Source: Pseudomonas sp. SJZ074 (GTDB lineage Bacteria; Pseudomonadota; Gammaproteobacteria; Pseudomonadales; Pseudomonadaceae). Taken from it: DNA of 64,000 nt. Below are positions 55,388-63,942 of the stretch, one piece after another. A model generated the notes under the pieces. That model saw nothing but the letters and a program-made list of their open reading frames with translations. It had not been told where the DNA came from and ran no database searches. Where the stretch lies: positions 1-64,000 of the forward strand of contig NZ_VIUE01000004.1 of assembly GCF_007828215.1 (NCBI RefSeq), read 5' to 3'. A program made the translations under genes and the position numbers. How positions within the stretch are numbered: position 1 is the stretch's first letter; each line of letters opens with the position of its first letter.

Positions 55388-57034
55388 ATGGATCTGTTGT
55401 TACTCATGGCTAAACGCTCATGGCGCGCACTGCTGGTGGCGACCCTGACGGGCCTGATCTGCGGCCTCGCGGCGGCCGGGCTGATCGCCAACATCAACCA
55501 CAGCCTGGCGGTGTTCGATCGGTTGCGTCCGATGGACGGCCTGTACTTCGGTGGGCTGGTGGTGCTGGTGGCGATATCCCGGGTGATCTCCGACGTCAGC
55601 CTGTTGCGCCTGGGTCAGGCGGCGGTCCACGACATGCGTCTGCACCTGAGCGCCAAGCTGATCGACACGCCCTATGCGCAGTTGCAACGCCTGGGCAAGC
55701 ACCGCCTGCTGGCGATGCTGACCGACGATACCCAGACCATCAGTCAGGCCGTGGAGCTGGTGCCGATCCTGTTGGTCAACGCCGGAATCATCGCCGCCTG
55801 CCTGGCCTATCTGGGCTGGCTGAGCCTGCCGCTGCTGGGCCTGACGTTGTTACTGATTGTGCTGGGCAGCCTCAGTTTCAACTGGCCGCAGCGTCGGGCC
55901 TTGAGCTCGATCTCCCGTGCGCGGGAGCTCAAAGACCAGTTGTTCGACCAGTACCGCCTGCTCACCGATGGCAGCAAGGAGCTGCAACTCAACCACCCGC
56001 GCCGGCAGCACTTCTTCACCCGCCTGCTGATACCGGTGAGCCAGCAGTACCGCCGGGACTTTGTACGGGGTATGAGCATCTATGCCCTGGTGCTGAACTG
56101 GGGCAACGCGGTGTTCTACCTGCTGATCGGCGTGGTGCTGTTCGCCGCGCCGCAGTTCATCGACCTGAGCGCCAGCCTGGTGACCGGCTATATCCTGGCG
56201 ATCCTGTACATGATCACGCCGCTGTCGGAACTGATGCACGCCTTGCCGACCCTGGGCCGGGCCAGCGTCGCGCTGAACAAGATCCGCGCCCTGGAAAGCG
56301 AGATGCAGACCGCCGACGAGGCGGATGACAGCCTTTCTCCGACCCAGGTCCGCAGCCTGGTGTGCCGGCAGGTCAGCCATACCTACTACCGCGAGCGCGA
56401 AGACGGGCATTTCACCCTTGGGCCCATCGACCTGACCCTCAATGCCGGCGAGGTGGTGTTCATCACCGGTGGCAACGGCAGCGGCAAGACCACCCTGGCC
56501 TTGTTGCTGACAGGCCTCTACCGACCGGAAGGCGGCGACATCATGCTCGACGAGCAGGTGTCTTCAAGCAATGATAACCACCATTACCGCCAGCACTTCT
56601 CAGCGATCTTCACCGACTTCTGCCTGTTCGAGAACCTGTTCGATGGCGATGATCCGCAGCTGGTGAAGCAGGCTCAGGATTACCTGGTTCACCTGCAGCT
56701 GGACCACAAGGTGCAGATCGAGGAAGGCAAGCTGACGACACTGGCGCTGTCCACCGGGCAACGCAAGCGCCTGGCGCTGCTCAGTGCCTACCTGGACGAT
56801 CGCCCGTGCTACCTGTTCGACGAGTGGGCGGCGGATCAGGACCCAGTGTTCAAGCACTTTTTCTACACCCGGATCCTGCCGGACCTGCGCGAGCGCGGCA
56901 AACTGCTGATCGTCATTTCCCATGACGATGCCTACTTCGGCCTGGCTGACCGGTTGATTCGCATCGAGCATGGCCAGCTTAGTGAGATTGCGCCCCAGGC
57001 TGTCATGAAGACGCCGGCCATGCTGTCCGTTTAA
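55388..57034 (+). CDS. PvdE/SyrD-like peptide exporter, fused membrane and ATPase ABC protein
   Basis: The protein has 548 residues and starts one base after the NRPS stop, so it is clearly in the same operon. The N-terminal half has about six hydrophobic segments (for example the ALLVATLTGLICGLAAAGLI and LPLLGLTLLLIVLGSL regions). The C-terminal half is an ABC ATPase with Walker A GGNGSGKTT (from residue 361), signature LSTGQRKRL and Walker B CYLFDEW. This is the cyclic-peptide exporter family that includes PvdE and SyrD, which move siderophore or lipopeptide precursors from cytoplasm to periplasm. Here it would export the finished acyl-octapeptide across the inner membrane. No dedicated outer-membrane efflux partner is in the window. 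Confidence 0.88.
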   Translation: MDLLLLMAKRSWRALLVATLTGLICGLAAAGLIANINHSLAVFDRLRPMDGLYFGGLVVLVAISRVISDVSLLRLGQAAVHDMRLHLSAKLIDTPYAQLQRLGKHRLLAMLTDDTQTISQAVELVPILLVNAGIIAACLAYLGWLSLPLLGLTLLLIVLGSLSFNWPQRRALSSISRARELKDQLFDQYRLLTDGSKELQLNHPRRQHFFTRLLIPVSQQYRRDFVRGMSIYALVLNWGNAVFYLLIGVVLFAAPQFIDLSASLVTGYILAILYMITPLSELMHALPTLGRASVALNKIRALESEMQTADEADDSLSPTQVRSLVCRQVSHTYYREREDGHFTLGPIDLTLNAGEVVFITGGNGSGKTTLALLLTGLYRPEGGDIMLDEQVSSSNDNHHYRQHFSAIFTDFCLFENLFDGDDPQLVKQAQDYLVHLQLDHKVQIEEGKLTTLALSTGQRKRLALLSAYLDDRPCYLFDEWAADQDPVFKHFFYTRILPDLRERGKLLIVISHDDAYFGLADRLIRIEHGQLSEIAPQAVMKTPAMLSV

Positions 57035-57046
57035 GACAACCACAAA

Positions 57047-57080
57047 CCTGTGGCGAGGGGATTTATCCCCTCGCCACAGG
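57047..57080. terminator. 14-base-pair palindrome ending the NRPS operon
   Basis: CCTGTGGCGAGGGG (57047-57060) pairs perfectly with CCCCTCGCCACAGG (57067-57080) around ATTTAT. The sequence is of a kind widely dispersed in Pseudomonas genomes. It lies between the convergent exporter and FhuF-like genes and probably serves as a bidirectional terminator. Confidence 0.7.
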
Positions 57081-57109
57081 CTCATCAGCGTTACCCCTGC
57101 TACCGGGGC

Positions 57110-57838
57110 TCACGCCTCTTCATAGATGTAATGCAGGTAGCTCACCTGCTCCGCCAGGGGCAGGCGATGCAGTTTGGGGCAGGACTCGCAGAGCACCGGC
57201 GGCTGGCCTTCGACGGGTTCGTGCAGTTGGTAATGCAGGCAGCAATGCCGGCGCAAGGGCAAGCATGGGCAGATCTGCGGCGCGGGTGATTCGACCATGC
57301 GTTGCAGGCCCCGCAGCTTCAGGCGCCCGTCATTCACCGTGACCGGTTCCAGCCACTGGTGCGCCTCGGCGAATCCGTCCCGGGACAGGTCGGGGTCCAT
57401 TCGCGCGAACGCACCGTCCCAGATGGCAACCATGTTGCCCCACAATATCTTCGGCGCCAGCCCCCCGGCGGCGGCCAGGGTCGCGAACAGCGGTGCCAGG
57501 TGCTCGTGAACCAACCGCGACCAGTAGGCCGCGCGCTCATCCTGGCCCAAAGCCGGCAGTCGGGTCGCCAGCCCCAGCGCCGAGGGTTGACCGTCATCGT
57601 GCAGCAACCGCGCTTCCTCGCCCCAGAAATCGATGGCGCACTGGCGGGTCAACACACAGGCCAGGGTCGCTGGCAGGACGATGCTCATGTAGTTCATCGA
57701 CCATTGCGACACCACGGCGGCGCGGTTCACCCCCGGATAACGCAGGGCGAAGCGGGCCAGCAGCGGTTGCAGGACCTCAGGGTCGGCGAGTCGGCTCAAC
57801 GCAACGGAGGGCTGCTCGCCAGCTCCCTGCCGGATCAC
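57110..57838 (-). CDS. FhuF-like [2Fe-2S] ferric-siderophore reductase
   Basis: The protein has 242 residues from the GTG at 57838. The C-terminus carries the FhuF-type cysteine set: Cys199-Cys200, then Cys217-x-x-Cys220 (HCC ... CESCP), which holds an unusual [2Fe-2S] cluster. The middle (LWGNMVAIWDGAF) fits the family. Such proteins reduce Fe(III) in the imported siderophore in the cytoplasm. The start is uncertain: the frame stays open and coding-like for 23 more codons (to about 57907) but has no ATG, GTG or TTG there. A GGGAAAGGGAG lies at that upstream end, ahead of an ATC. It is divergent from an ABC gene, with a Fur-like box between them. Confidence 0.8.
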   Translation of the reverse strand: MIRQGAGEQPSVALSRLADPEVLQPLLARFALRYPGVNRAAVVSQWSMNYMSIVLPATLACVLTRQCAIDFWGEEARLLHDDGQPSALGLATRLPALGQDERAAYWSRLVHEHLAPLFATLAAAGGLAPKILWGNMVAIWDGAFARMDPDLSRDGFAEAHQWLEPVTVNDGRLKLRGLQRMVESPAPQICPCLPLRRHCCLHYQLHEPVEGQPPVLCESCPKLHRLPLAEQVSYLHYIYEEA

Positions 57839-57910
57839 CCGCTGTATGGGCGGCCAGGCCTGATTGAGCCATTCTGGAAATTCGATGACGGGTCTCCCTT
57901 TCCCTAATTA

Positions 57911-57929
57911 ATGCAAACGATTAGCATTG
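57911..57929. promoter_or_regulatory. Fur-box-like operator between fhuF-like and ABC genes
   Basis: AATGCAAACGATTAGCATT is a near-palindrome (AATGC ... GCATT) matching common pseudomonad Fur boxes such as those with GCAAATGATTATCATT. It lies in the divergent gap, 56 bases upstream of the ABC gene start and close to the FhuF-like start, so both should be iron-repressed. Confidence 0.65.
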
Positions 57930-57984
57930 GCTGATCCTATCCTTCCTCATCTGCAAACTCAACGTCGTCAGCGACCAGGACCAC

Positions 57985-59700
57985 ATGCATACACTCCGCA
58001 CTTTCTGGCGTCTCGCGCGGCCGTTCTGGACATCCGAGGAGAAATACCCGGCCCTGTTGCTGTTGTTGGGCACAGTGTTGATGACCCTGTGCCTGGTGGG
58101 CGTCAACATCCTCAACAATTTCTGGAACCTGCATTTCTACAACGCGTTGCAGGCCCTGGACTATCAGGGCTTTCTCGTCGGCAGCCTGCAATTTATCCTG
58201 CTGCAGGTCGGCATGGCCGGGTTTACCGTGGGCGCGTTTCACTTCCAGCAGAAGCTGACCATACGCTGGCGCCGCTGGGCCACCCGGAACATGCTCGACC
58301 AATGGCTGGGCAGCCAGCGTTACCAGAAGCTGAAGCTGAGCGAGACCGAGGTCGATAACCCCGACCAGCGCATCGCCGAGGACATCGACCTGTTTATCGT
58401 CAAGTCGCTGAAATTGAGCCTGGGGCTGTTGACGTCGGTGGTGTCGCTGTTCTCCTTCCTGAATATTCTCTGGCAGGCGTCGAACCTGGTCAGCGTGCCG
58501 TTCAACGATCAGTCGGTGGTCATTCCGGGGCTGCTGGTGTGGATCGCACTGGTATATGCCCTGCTGGGTACCGGCCTGGCGTTCTGGCTGGGGCGCGCAT
58601 TGCCAGGCCTCAACTTCATGCAACAACGGCGCGAAGCGGATTTTCGCTTCTCTCTCATCCGCCTGCGGGAAAACGCCGACTCGGTAGCCCAATACCGCGG
58701 CGAAGCGGTGGAAAACGAGCGCTTCAACCAGCGCCTGGAGGCGGCGCTGGAAAACTTCTGGGCGCTGGTCAAGAAGCAGAAGCTGATCATGGGCTATTCG
58801 ACCTTCTACCTGCGCAGCGCCACGGTCATTCCCATGTTCATCATGGCGCCGCAGTTCTTTGCCGGCGCGTTCCCCTTGGGTCGCCTGACGCAGATCAGCG
58901 CAGCCTTCGGCGAAGTCCATGCGGCCATCGCCTACCTGGTGAGCGTGTTTCCGGAACTGTCGGAATGGAAGTCGGTGATCGACCGCCTGAACGGTTTCCA
59001 GGAACGCCTGGATCACCTCGAAATCAAGTCCGAGGTCCGCCTCGAACAGCAGGCCGCCGGCCTCGAGATCAAGGACCTGGACGTCTGGCTGCCGAGTGGC
59101 CGGCAATTGTTCAAGGGCTTCAACCTGTCGCTCAAGCCCGGCGACAGCCTGATGATCAGTGCACCGTCCGGCTACGGCAAATCGACCCTGCTTCGCACAA
59201 TCAGCGGGTTATGGCCCCATGCTCGCGGCACCAGCCGCTATGACCGGGAGCGGGCGCTGACCCTGTCGCAAAAACCCTACCTGCCGCTGGGCTGCCTGCG
59301 CGAGGCGCTCTGGTATCCCAACCCGCCACGGCCCGAAGAAGATGCCGCATTGCACCGGGTGATGGAGCAAGTCGGCCTGCAACACCTGCGCGATCAACTG
59401 GATCAGGAGCGAGACTGGGCCCAGACCCTCAGCGTCGGCGAACAGCAACGCTGTGCGTTCGTCCGGGCCCTGCTGGCCCGCCCGACGGTGCTGCTCCTCG
59501 ACGAAAGCAGCTCGGCACTGGATGCGGCCAACGAGCTGCGCTGCTATCAGTTGCTCAAGCAGACGCTGCCGGAGACGATTCTGATCAGCGTCGGGCACAA
59601 CGCCTCATTGGAACACATTCATTGGCAGGTTCTTGAGTTCAAGGACGAGGCTCAGTGGGTGCATAGAAAGCTCCAGCAGGCGGCCACGCCCGTCAGCTAG
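57985..59700 (+). CDS. SbmA/YddA-like ABC transporter with fused ATPase
   Basis: The protein has 571 residues. The N-terminal SbmA/BacA-type membrane domain shows the features TLRTFWRLARPFWTSEEKY, NFWNLHFYNALQALD and RWRRWATRNMLDQWL, and four to six hydrophobic segments. It is fused to an ATPase with Walker A APSGYGKS (393-400), signature LSVGEQQRC (from 482) and Walker B TVLLLDES (501-508). Proteins of this YddA/Rv1819c type handle peptides, cobalamin or siderophores. It is monocistronic, ends just before a REP element, and shares a Fur-like promoter with the FhuF-like gene. A role in moving the siderophore, or in importing it from the periplasm, is inferred; direction cannot be read from sequence. 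Confidence 0.82.
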   Translation: MHTLRTFWRLARPFWTSEEKYPALLLLLGTVLMTLCLVGVNILNNFWNLHFYNALQALDYQGFLVGSLQFILLQVGMAGFTVGAFHFQQKLTIRWRRWATRNMLDQWLGSQRYQKLKLSETEVDNPDQRIAEDIDLFIVKSLKLSLGLLTSVVSLFSFLNILWQASNLVSVPFNDQSVVIPGLLVWIALVYALLGTGLAFWLGRALPGLNFMQQRREADFRFSLIRLRENADSVAQYRGEAVENERFNQRLEAALENFWALVKKQKLIMGYSTFYLRSATVIPMFIMAPQFFAGAFPLGRLTQISAAFGEVHAAIAYLVSVFPELSEWKSVIDRLNGFQERLDHLEIKSEVRLEQQAAGLEIKDLDVWLPSGRQLFKGFNLSLKPGDSLMISAPSGYGKSTLLRTISGLWPHARGTSRYDRERALTLSQKPYLPLGCLREALWYPNPPRPEEDAALHRVMEQVGLQHLRDQLDQERDWAQTLSVGEQQRCAFVRALLARPTVLLLDESSSALDAANELRCYQLLKQTLPETILISVGHNASLEHIHWQVLEFKDEAQWVHRKLQQAATPVS

Positions 59701-59713
59701 CCGGGCTACCGCC

Positions 59714-59804
59714 ATCGCGAGCAGGCTCGCTCCCACATGGGATCTGCGCCGGCCACAGACCTTGCAGCCAGCCGGACTCCCTGTGGTGCGAGCCTGCTCG
59801 CGAT
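59714..59804. repeat. Pair of inverted REP elements
   Basis: ATCGCGAGCAGGCTCGC followed by TCCCACA (59714-59737) faces its inverted partner at 59782-59804, which reads TGTGG then TGCGAGCCTGCTCGCGAT. This is the well-known pseudomonad REP sequence in a two-copy REPIN arrangement. It lies between the convergent ABC and FAH genes and marks the right edge of the siderophore island. Confidence 0.85.
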
Positions 59805-59816
59805 AAAAGTCCGATA

Positions 59817-60665
59817 TTACTCTGCCTGGACCGTGACCTGGCGTTGCTCCCCCAGCCCCGTAATGCCCAGGCGTAGGGTCTGCCCCGGGCGCAGGAACAC
59901 CGGTTGCGGTTTGATGCCCAAGCCGACGCCGGGTGGTGTACCAGTCGAAATCACGTCCCCCGGCTGCAGGCTCATGCACCGGCTCAGGTAGGCGATCAGC
60001 TGCGGTACGCTAAAGATCAGCGTTCGCGTATTGCCGTTCTGGTAGCGCTGCCCGTCGACTTCCAGCCAGAGGTCCAGGTTATGGGGATCGCCGATTTCGT
60101 CCCGGGTGACCAGCCACGGGCCCAGGGGGCCGAAGGTATCGAAGCCCTTGCCTTTGTCCCAGGTACCGCCCCGCTCCAACTGCCACTCCCGCTCGGATAC
60201 ATCGTTGATGACGCAATAGCCGGCGACATGCTCCATCGCGTTCGCTTCATCGATGTTGCGCCCGCCCCTGCCGATGATGACGCCCAACTCCACTTCCCAG
60301 TCGGTCTTGAGCGAGCCGCGGGGGATCTGGATGTCGTCGTTGGGCCCGCAAATGGCGCTGGTCCATTTGCCGAAGATGATCGGCTCCTTCGGCACGTCCA
60401 TATTCGACTCGGCCGCATGATCAGCGTAGTTCAGGCCGATGCAGATGAATTTTCCGACGCTCCCGACACAGGCACCGAGCCGTGGCTGCCCGGCGACGAT
60501 TGGCAGGTTGCGCGGGTCGAGGTCGGCCAGCGCTGCCAACCCCTCCGGGCTCAAGGCGTGTCCCGCGATGTCCGGCACATGCCCCGACAGGTCGCGGATC
60601 CGATTATCGGCATCCAGCAGACCGGGTTTTTCCGCGCCTTTTTCGCCATAGCGCAATAATTTCAT
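59817..60665 (-). CDS. FAH-family hydrolase, probably 2,4-diketo-3-deoxy-sugar-acid hydrolase
   Basis: The protein has 282 residues from the ATG at 60665, with GAGGAG upstream; an in-frame start at 60689 lacks such a site. Features of the fumarylacetoacetate-hydrolase fold are CIGLNYADHAAES, the metal-site DWEVELGVIIGRG, CVINDVSEREWQ, and STGTPPGVG near the end. The first ~70 residues (LLRYGEKGAEKPGLLD...) match the versions often labelled ureidoglycolate lyase. With an SDR gene 36 bases upstream it fits the last step of L-fuconate-type degradation: cleavage of 2,4-diketo-3-deoxy-L-fuconate to pyruvate and lactate. The exact sugar is an inference; other acylpyruvate substrates remain possible. 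Confidence 0.78.
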   Translation of the reverse strand: MKLLRYGEKGAEKPGLLDADNRIRDLSGHVPDIAGHALSPEGLAALADLDPRNLPIVAGQPRLGACVGSVGKFICIGLNYADHAAESNMDVPKEPIIFGKWTSAICGPNDDIQIPRGSLKTDWEVELGVIIGRGGRNIDEANAMEHVAGYCVINDVSEREWQLERGGTWDKGKGFDTFGPLGPWLVTRDEIGDPHNLDLWLEVDGQRYQNGNTRTLIFSVPQLIAYLSRCMSLQPGDVISTGTPPGVGLGIKPQPVFLRPGQTLRLGITGLGEQRQVTVQAE

Positions 60666-60701
60666 CGAATACTCCTCACTCAAGCCCAACGTAAAGACGG
60701 T

Positions 60702-61442
60702 TCAGAGGCTCATGCCGCCGTCGATGACATGCACAGCGCCGGTGGTGTAGGTCGACGCATCGCTGCCCAGGTAGACAGCCAACTGCGCGATCTCCTCGGT
60801 ACTGCCAATTCGGCCCATGGGTTGGCGTTCAAGGAACTGATGATAGATCTGTTGCTCATCGACGCCCTGCTGCAGGGCCTGGGCAGCAATGCGCTGGCGC
60901 AATGAGGGCGAGTCCACCGTACCCGGACAGATCGCGTTGCAGCGAATGCCCTGGCCGACAAAGTCAATGGCGACAGCCTTCGTCAGGCCTATAACCGCGG
61001 CCTTGCTGGTCGCGTAGGCGAACCGGTTCGGCACCCCCTTGATGCTCGACGCCACCGACGACATGTTGATGATCGAACCGCCGCCACGGGCCAGCATGCC
61101 CGGCAGGAATGCACGGATGGTCCGATACATCGCCGTGACATTGAGCTCTATCGAGCGCGCCCAGGCCGATTCGTCGCACTCCAGCAGGTTGCCGCTGTGC
61201 ACATAACCGGCACAGTTGAACAGCATGTCCAGGCCGCCGATTCGTTCGCAGGCCCTGTCGATGGCCTCGGCAGACGTCACATCCAGGGTCATGGCTGTGA
61301 CCCCTTCGATGCCCGCCAGCGCACCAATATCGATATCACTGGCGAATACCTCGGCACCGGCCCGGGCGAAGGCGATGGCGCTGGCCAGGCCAATGCCCTG
61401 CCCCGCGGCCGTGACCAACACGCGCTTATTGAGCAGATTCAA
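60702..61442 (-). CDS. SDR dehydrogenase, probably 2-keto-3-deoxy-L-fuconate dehydrogenase type
   Basis: The protein has 246 residues from the TTG at 61442. This start overlaps the transporter stop (TTGA) and has GGAGG upstream; longer in-frame starts lie inside the transporter. It is a classical short-chain dehydrogenase: TAAGQGIG nucleotide loop near residue 11, NCAGYV, the Ser of INMSSVASS, and catalytic YATSK. The C-terminal GAVHVIDGGMSL is usual. In L-fucose/L-fuconate breakdown by non-phosphorylated routes, an SDR of this size oxidises 2-keto-3-deoxy-fuconate and its product goes to an FAH-family hydrolase, as encoded next. NAD use is likely from the Asp in ASDIDIGAL after the second strand. 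Confidence 0.8.
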   Translation of the reverse strand: MNLLNKRVLVTAAGQGIGLASAIAFARAGAEVFASDIDIGALAGIEGVTAMTLDVTSAEAIDRACERIGGLDMLFNCAGYVHSGNLLECDESAWARSIELNVTAMYRTIRAFLPGMLARGGGSIINMSSVASSIKGVPNRFAYATSKAAVIGLTKAVAIDFVGQGIRCNAICPGTVDSPSLRQRIAAQALQQGVDEQQIYHQFLERQPMGRIGSTEEIAQLAVYLGSDASTYTTGAVHVIDGGMSL

Positions 61443-62821
61443 GCAGCCTCCAGTGTTGCTGACGTGACGGCGGGCTTGGGGGTTCGGGCTAGCATCGAGG
61501 CGGGGATGGCCAGGATCAGTCCACCGCTGACCAACAGACACAGGGCCAGTACATAGGTGCCGTTATTGATGTTGCCCGTGAGGGTTTCCGCTACCGCGGT
61601 GATCATCGAACCGGTGAAGCCCGACAGGTTGCCGATGGCGTTGATCATGCCGATGCCGGCGGCTGCCGCGACGCCCGACAACAGCGTCCCTGGCAGGGTC
61701 CAGAAAATCGGCATCAGGCTGAGGATGCCCGAAGCGGCAACGCTGAGGAACAGTACGGACAACACCAGGTTGCTGGCGAAGAAAGCGCTGAGAATCAGGC
61801 CAATGCCGCCGATGAAAGCCGGAATGGCGGCGTGCAGGCGCCGCTCACCGGTGCGGTTGGAGTGCCGCGCATTGAGCAACATTGCCACGACAGCCACCGC
61901 GTAAGGAATCGCGGTCAGCAAGCCAATGTGCAAGCTGTTGGTGATCCCGGTGCTCTTGATGATCGAGGGCATCCAGAACGCCAGGCCATAGAAGCCTGTG
62001 TTGAAGGTCAACAGAATCAGTACCAGCAACCACACCCGAGGGTTGAGGAACACCTCGCTCAAGCGGCTGGCCTTGCCCTGGTTGTCCGTTTGCAGATTGG
62101 CTTTGAGCAGGCTTTTTTCCGCAACGGAGAGCCATTTAGCCTTATCGATGTTATCGGCCAGGCAGACAATCACCACGAAGGCCATGATGATCGAAGGGAT
62201 GCCTTCGATCAGCAGCATCCATTGCCAGCCGGACAGCCCCTGCACCCCTTGCATGCTGCTCATCAGCCAACCGGAGAGTATCCCGCCCAGTGTCAGGCTG
62301 ACCGGCAACGCCAACAGGAAGCCGGACATCACCCGGCTTTGCCGATGGGTCGGGAACCAGTAGTTGAGGTACAGGATCACGCCGGGAAAGAAGCCTGCTT
62401 CGCAGACACCCAACAGAAAACGCAGCACGTAGAACATTGTGCTCGATTCGATATGGAAAAGGCCCGCCAGCGGCACCGTGTAGGCCACGGCCATGGAGAT
62501 CAGCGCCCAACTGAGCATGATCCGGGCAATCCAGAACCGCGCGCCGAAGCGATGCAACAGCAGGTTGCTGGGCACTTCGAAGATGAAATAGCCCCAGAAA
62601 AACATACTGGCGCCCAAGGCATACACGGTGTTGCTGAATTGCAGCTCGTTGAGCATGTCGAGCTTGGCGAAGCCGATGTTCACCCGGTCAAGATAAGCCG
62701 CCATGTAGCACAGGAGCAGGACGGGAAGGATACGCCAGACGACTTTGCGGTAGGTCCGGTCTTCGAAATCGAGTTCACCGGTTTGCGCCTGGGCAGGTAA
62801 ATGCTCGGAGACGGTTTGCAT
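61439..62821 (-). CDS. MFS transporter, anion:cation symporter family
   Basis: The protein has 460 residues from the ATG at 62821 (MQTVSEHLPAQ), with AGGGG upstream; the longer frame to 62884 is less likely. Twelve hydrophobic segments are visible. The ACS-type signatures are CYMAAYLDRVNIGFAKLDM in segment 1, GYFIFEVPSNLLLHRFGAR, and the central cytoplasmic loop with a charged linker. Family members take up organic acids such as tartrate, phthalate, hexuronates or galactonate with protons. As the first gene of a transporter-SDR-FAH run under a LysR gene, it most likely imports the sugar acid or related acid degraded by the next two enzymes. Confidence 0.85.
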   Translation of the reverse strand: MQTVSEHLPAQAQTGELDFEDRTYRKVVWRILPVLLLCYMAAYLDRVNIGFAKLDMLNELQFSNTVYALGASMFFWGYFIFEVPSNLLLHRFGARFWIARIMLSWALISMAVAYTVPLAGLFHIESSTMFYVLRFLLGVCEAGFFPGVILYLNYWFPTHRQSRVMSGFLLALPVSLTLGGILSGWLMSSMQGVQGLSGWQWMLLIEGIPSIIMAFVVIVCLADNIDKAKWLSVAEKSLLKANLQTDNQGKASRLSEVFLNPRVWLLVLILLTFNTGFYGLAFWMPSIIKSTGITNSLHIGLLTAIPYAVAVVAMLLNARHSNRTGERRLHAAIPAFIGGIGLILSAFFASNLVLSVLFLSVAASGILSLMPIFWTLPGTLLSGVAAAAGIGMINAIGNLSGFTGSMITAVAETLTGNINNGTYVLALCLLVSGGLILAIPASMLARTPKPAVTSATLEAA

Positions 62822-62924
62822 GTGATAACCCCTGGGCACGTGGACATGCCTGATTGTTTTTATCGGATGGGAGCTGGGGCTCACTCTACGACCGTGAAAC
62901 GATTCTTTCCCAATGGCATTTTCT

Positions 62925-62951
62925 GATTAATCGATAACGTTCCGTTATCGC
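62925..62951. promoter_or_regulatory. Operator-like palindrome upstream of the MFS operon
   Basis: CGATAACG and CGTTATCG form an 8-base inverted pair separated by TTC. The reverse complement of the whole element agrees at most positions with the element at 63943-63969 upstream of the LysR gene; both share CGTTATCGATTA. It is a likely LysR-protein binding site controlling the transporter operon. Confidence 0.6.
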
Positions 62952-62952
62952 A

Positions 62953-63924
62953 TCAATGGTCGTTTCCCAGTGCTCCGACAGCAGGATCACCGCCCAGGCG
63001 AGCGTGGTCCTTGAGGATTTGTGCAAACTCCAGCGCCGCGCCCATCAACGGTTCGCCTCTGCGCGTGAGAATGCCGTAATCCTGGGGCACCAGGTGCAGC
63101 GGGGTGTCGAGGGTTATCAGTTGGCCGCTCTCGATCAATGGATCGACCATGGCATTGGGCAGCATCCCGATCATTGGGCCACGCTGCAGGACCTGAAGGA
63201 ATGTCTGCATGGAAATGGTGTCGATGGTGTTGCGTGGCATGCCTACCCCAGCCTCGGCGAAGGCCAGCTCCATACGCGCGCGAATGGGTGTACCGACCGG
63301 GTAGAGAATCCATGGCAGATCCACCAACTGCTGTAGGGAAGTCGGCCCGGTGCCGGCCAGGGGATGGCGGCTGTTGACCACAATGCAGAACGGTTCCGGG
63401 GCCAGGGGCTGGAAGTCGTAACGCTGCTGCTGGCTTTGATCGGTGAAACGGGCCACCGCCAGATCGAGCTTCTTCTCTTCGAGCATCTCCATCAGGTGGT
63501 TACTGGTCTGCTCCACCACCTCGATCGACAACAACGGCCAGCGCTCCTTGATCTGCAAAATCGCCTCGGGCAGGGCAACTGCCGTCGCGGCAAAAATACC
63601 GCCGACCTTGAGGTAGCCATGCCCTCCTTCGCGCAGGCTGCTGATCTGCTCGACGAACGAGCGCGCGTCATTCAAGGCGATCTGCGCATAGCGCAGCACA
63701 TGTTCGCCCAACGCCGTGGGCGGCATGCTGCGCGGTCGCCGCTCGAACAGCGCAAAGCCGAGCAGGCTCTCGATTTCCTTGAGCATCTTGCTGATGGCCG
63801 GCTGGCTGAGGTTCATTTGCTGGGCCGCCAGGTGCATGTTGCAAGTACGGCCCAAGGTATCGATCAGCAGCAGATGACGGAATTTCAACCAGCCGCAGAA
63901 GCTGGAAAAGGATACATCTGACAT
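62953..63924 (-). CDS. LysR-family transcriptional regulator
   Basis: The protein has 323 residues with GGAGATCTCC before the ATG. The N-terminal winged helix shows LAAQQMNLSQPAISKMLKEIES and LFERRPRSMPPTALGEHVL. The remainder is the two-lobed substrate-binding domain with typical turns (DLAVARF, PLAPEPFCIVVNSRHPLAG, MIGMLPNAMV). It resembles the GbpR/CbpA-type group of sugar-acid regulators in pseudomonads, judged by eye. It lies upstream of and on the same strand as the transporter/SDR/FAH genes, with operator-like elements on both sides, so it probably controls them in response to the transported acid and regulates itself. Confidence 0.87.
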   Translation of the reverse strand: MSDVSFSSFCGWLKFRHLLLIDTLGRTCNMHLAAQQMNLSQPAISKMLKEIESLLGFALFERRPRSMPPTALGEHVLRYAQIALNDARSFVEQISSLREGGHGYLKVGGIFAATAVALPEAILQIKERWPLLSIEVVEQTSNHLMEMLEEKKLDLAVARFTDQSQQQRYDFQPLAPEPFCIVVNSRHPLAGTGPTSLQQLVDLPWILYPVGTPIRARMELAFAEAGVGMPRNTIDTISMQTFLQVLQRGPMIGMLPNAMVDPLIESGQLITLDTPLHLVPQDYGILTRRGEPLMGAALEFAQILKDHARLGGDPAVGALGNDH

Positions 63925-63942
63925 GGAGATCTCCTCGAGCCT

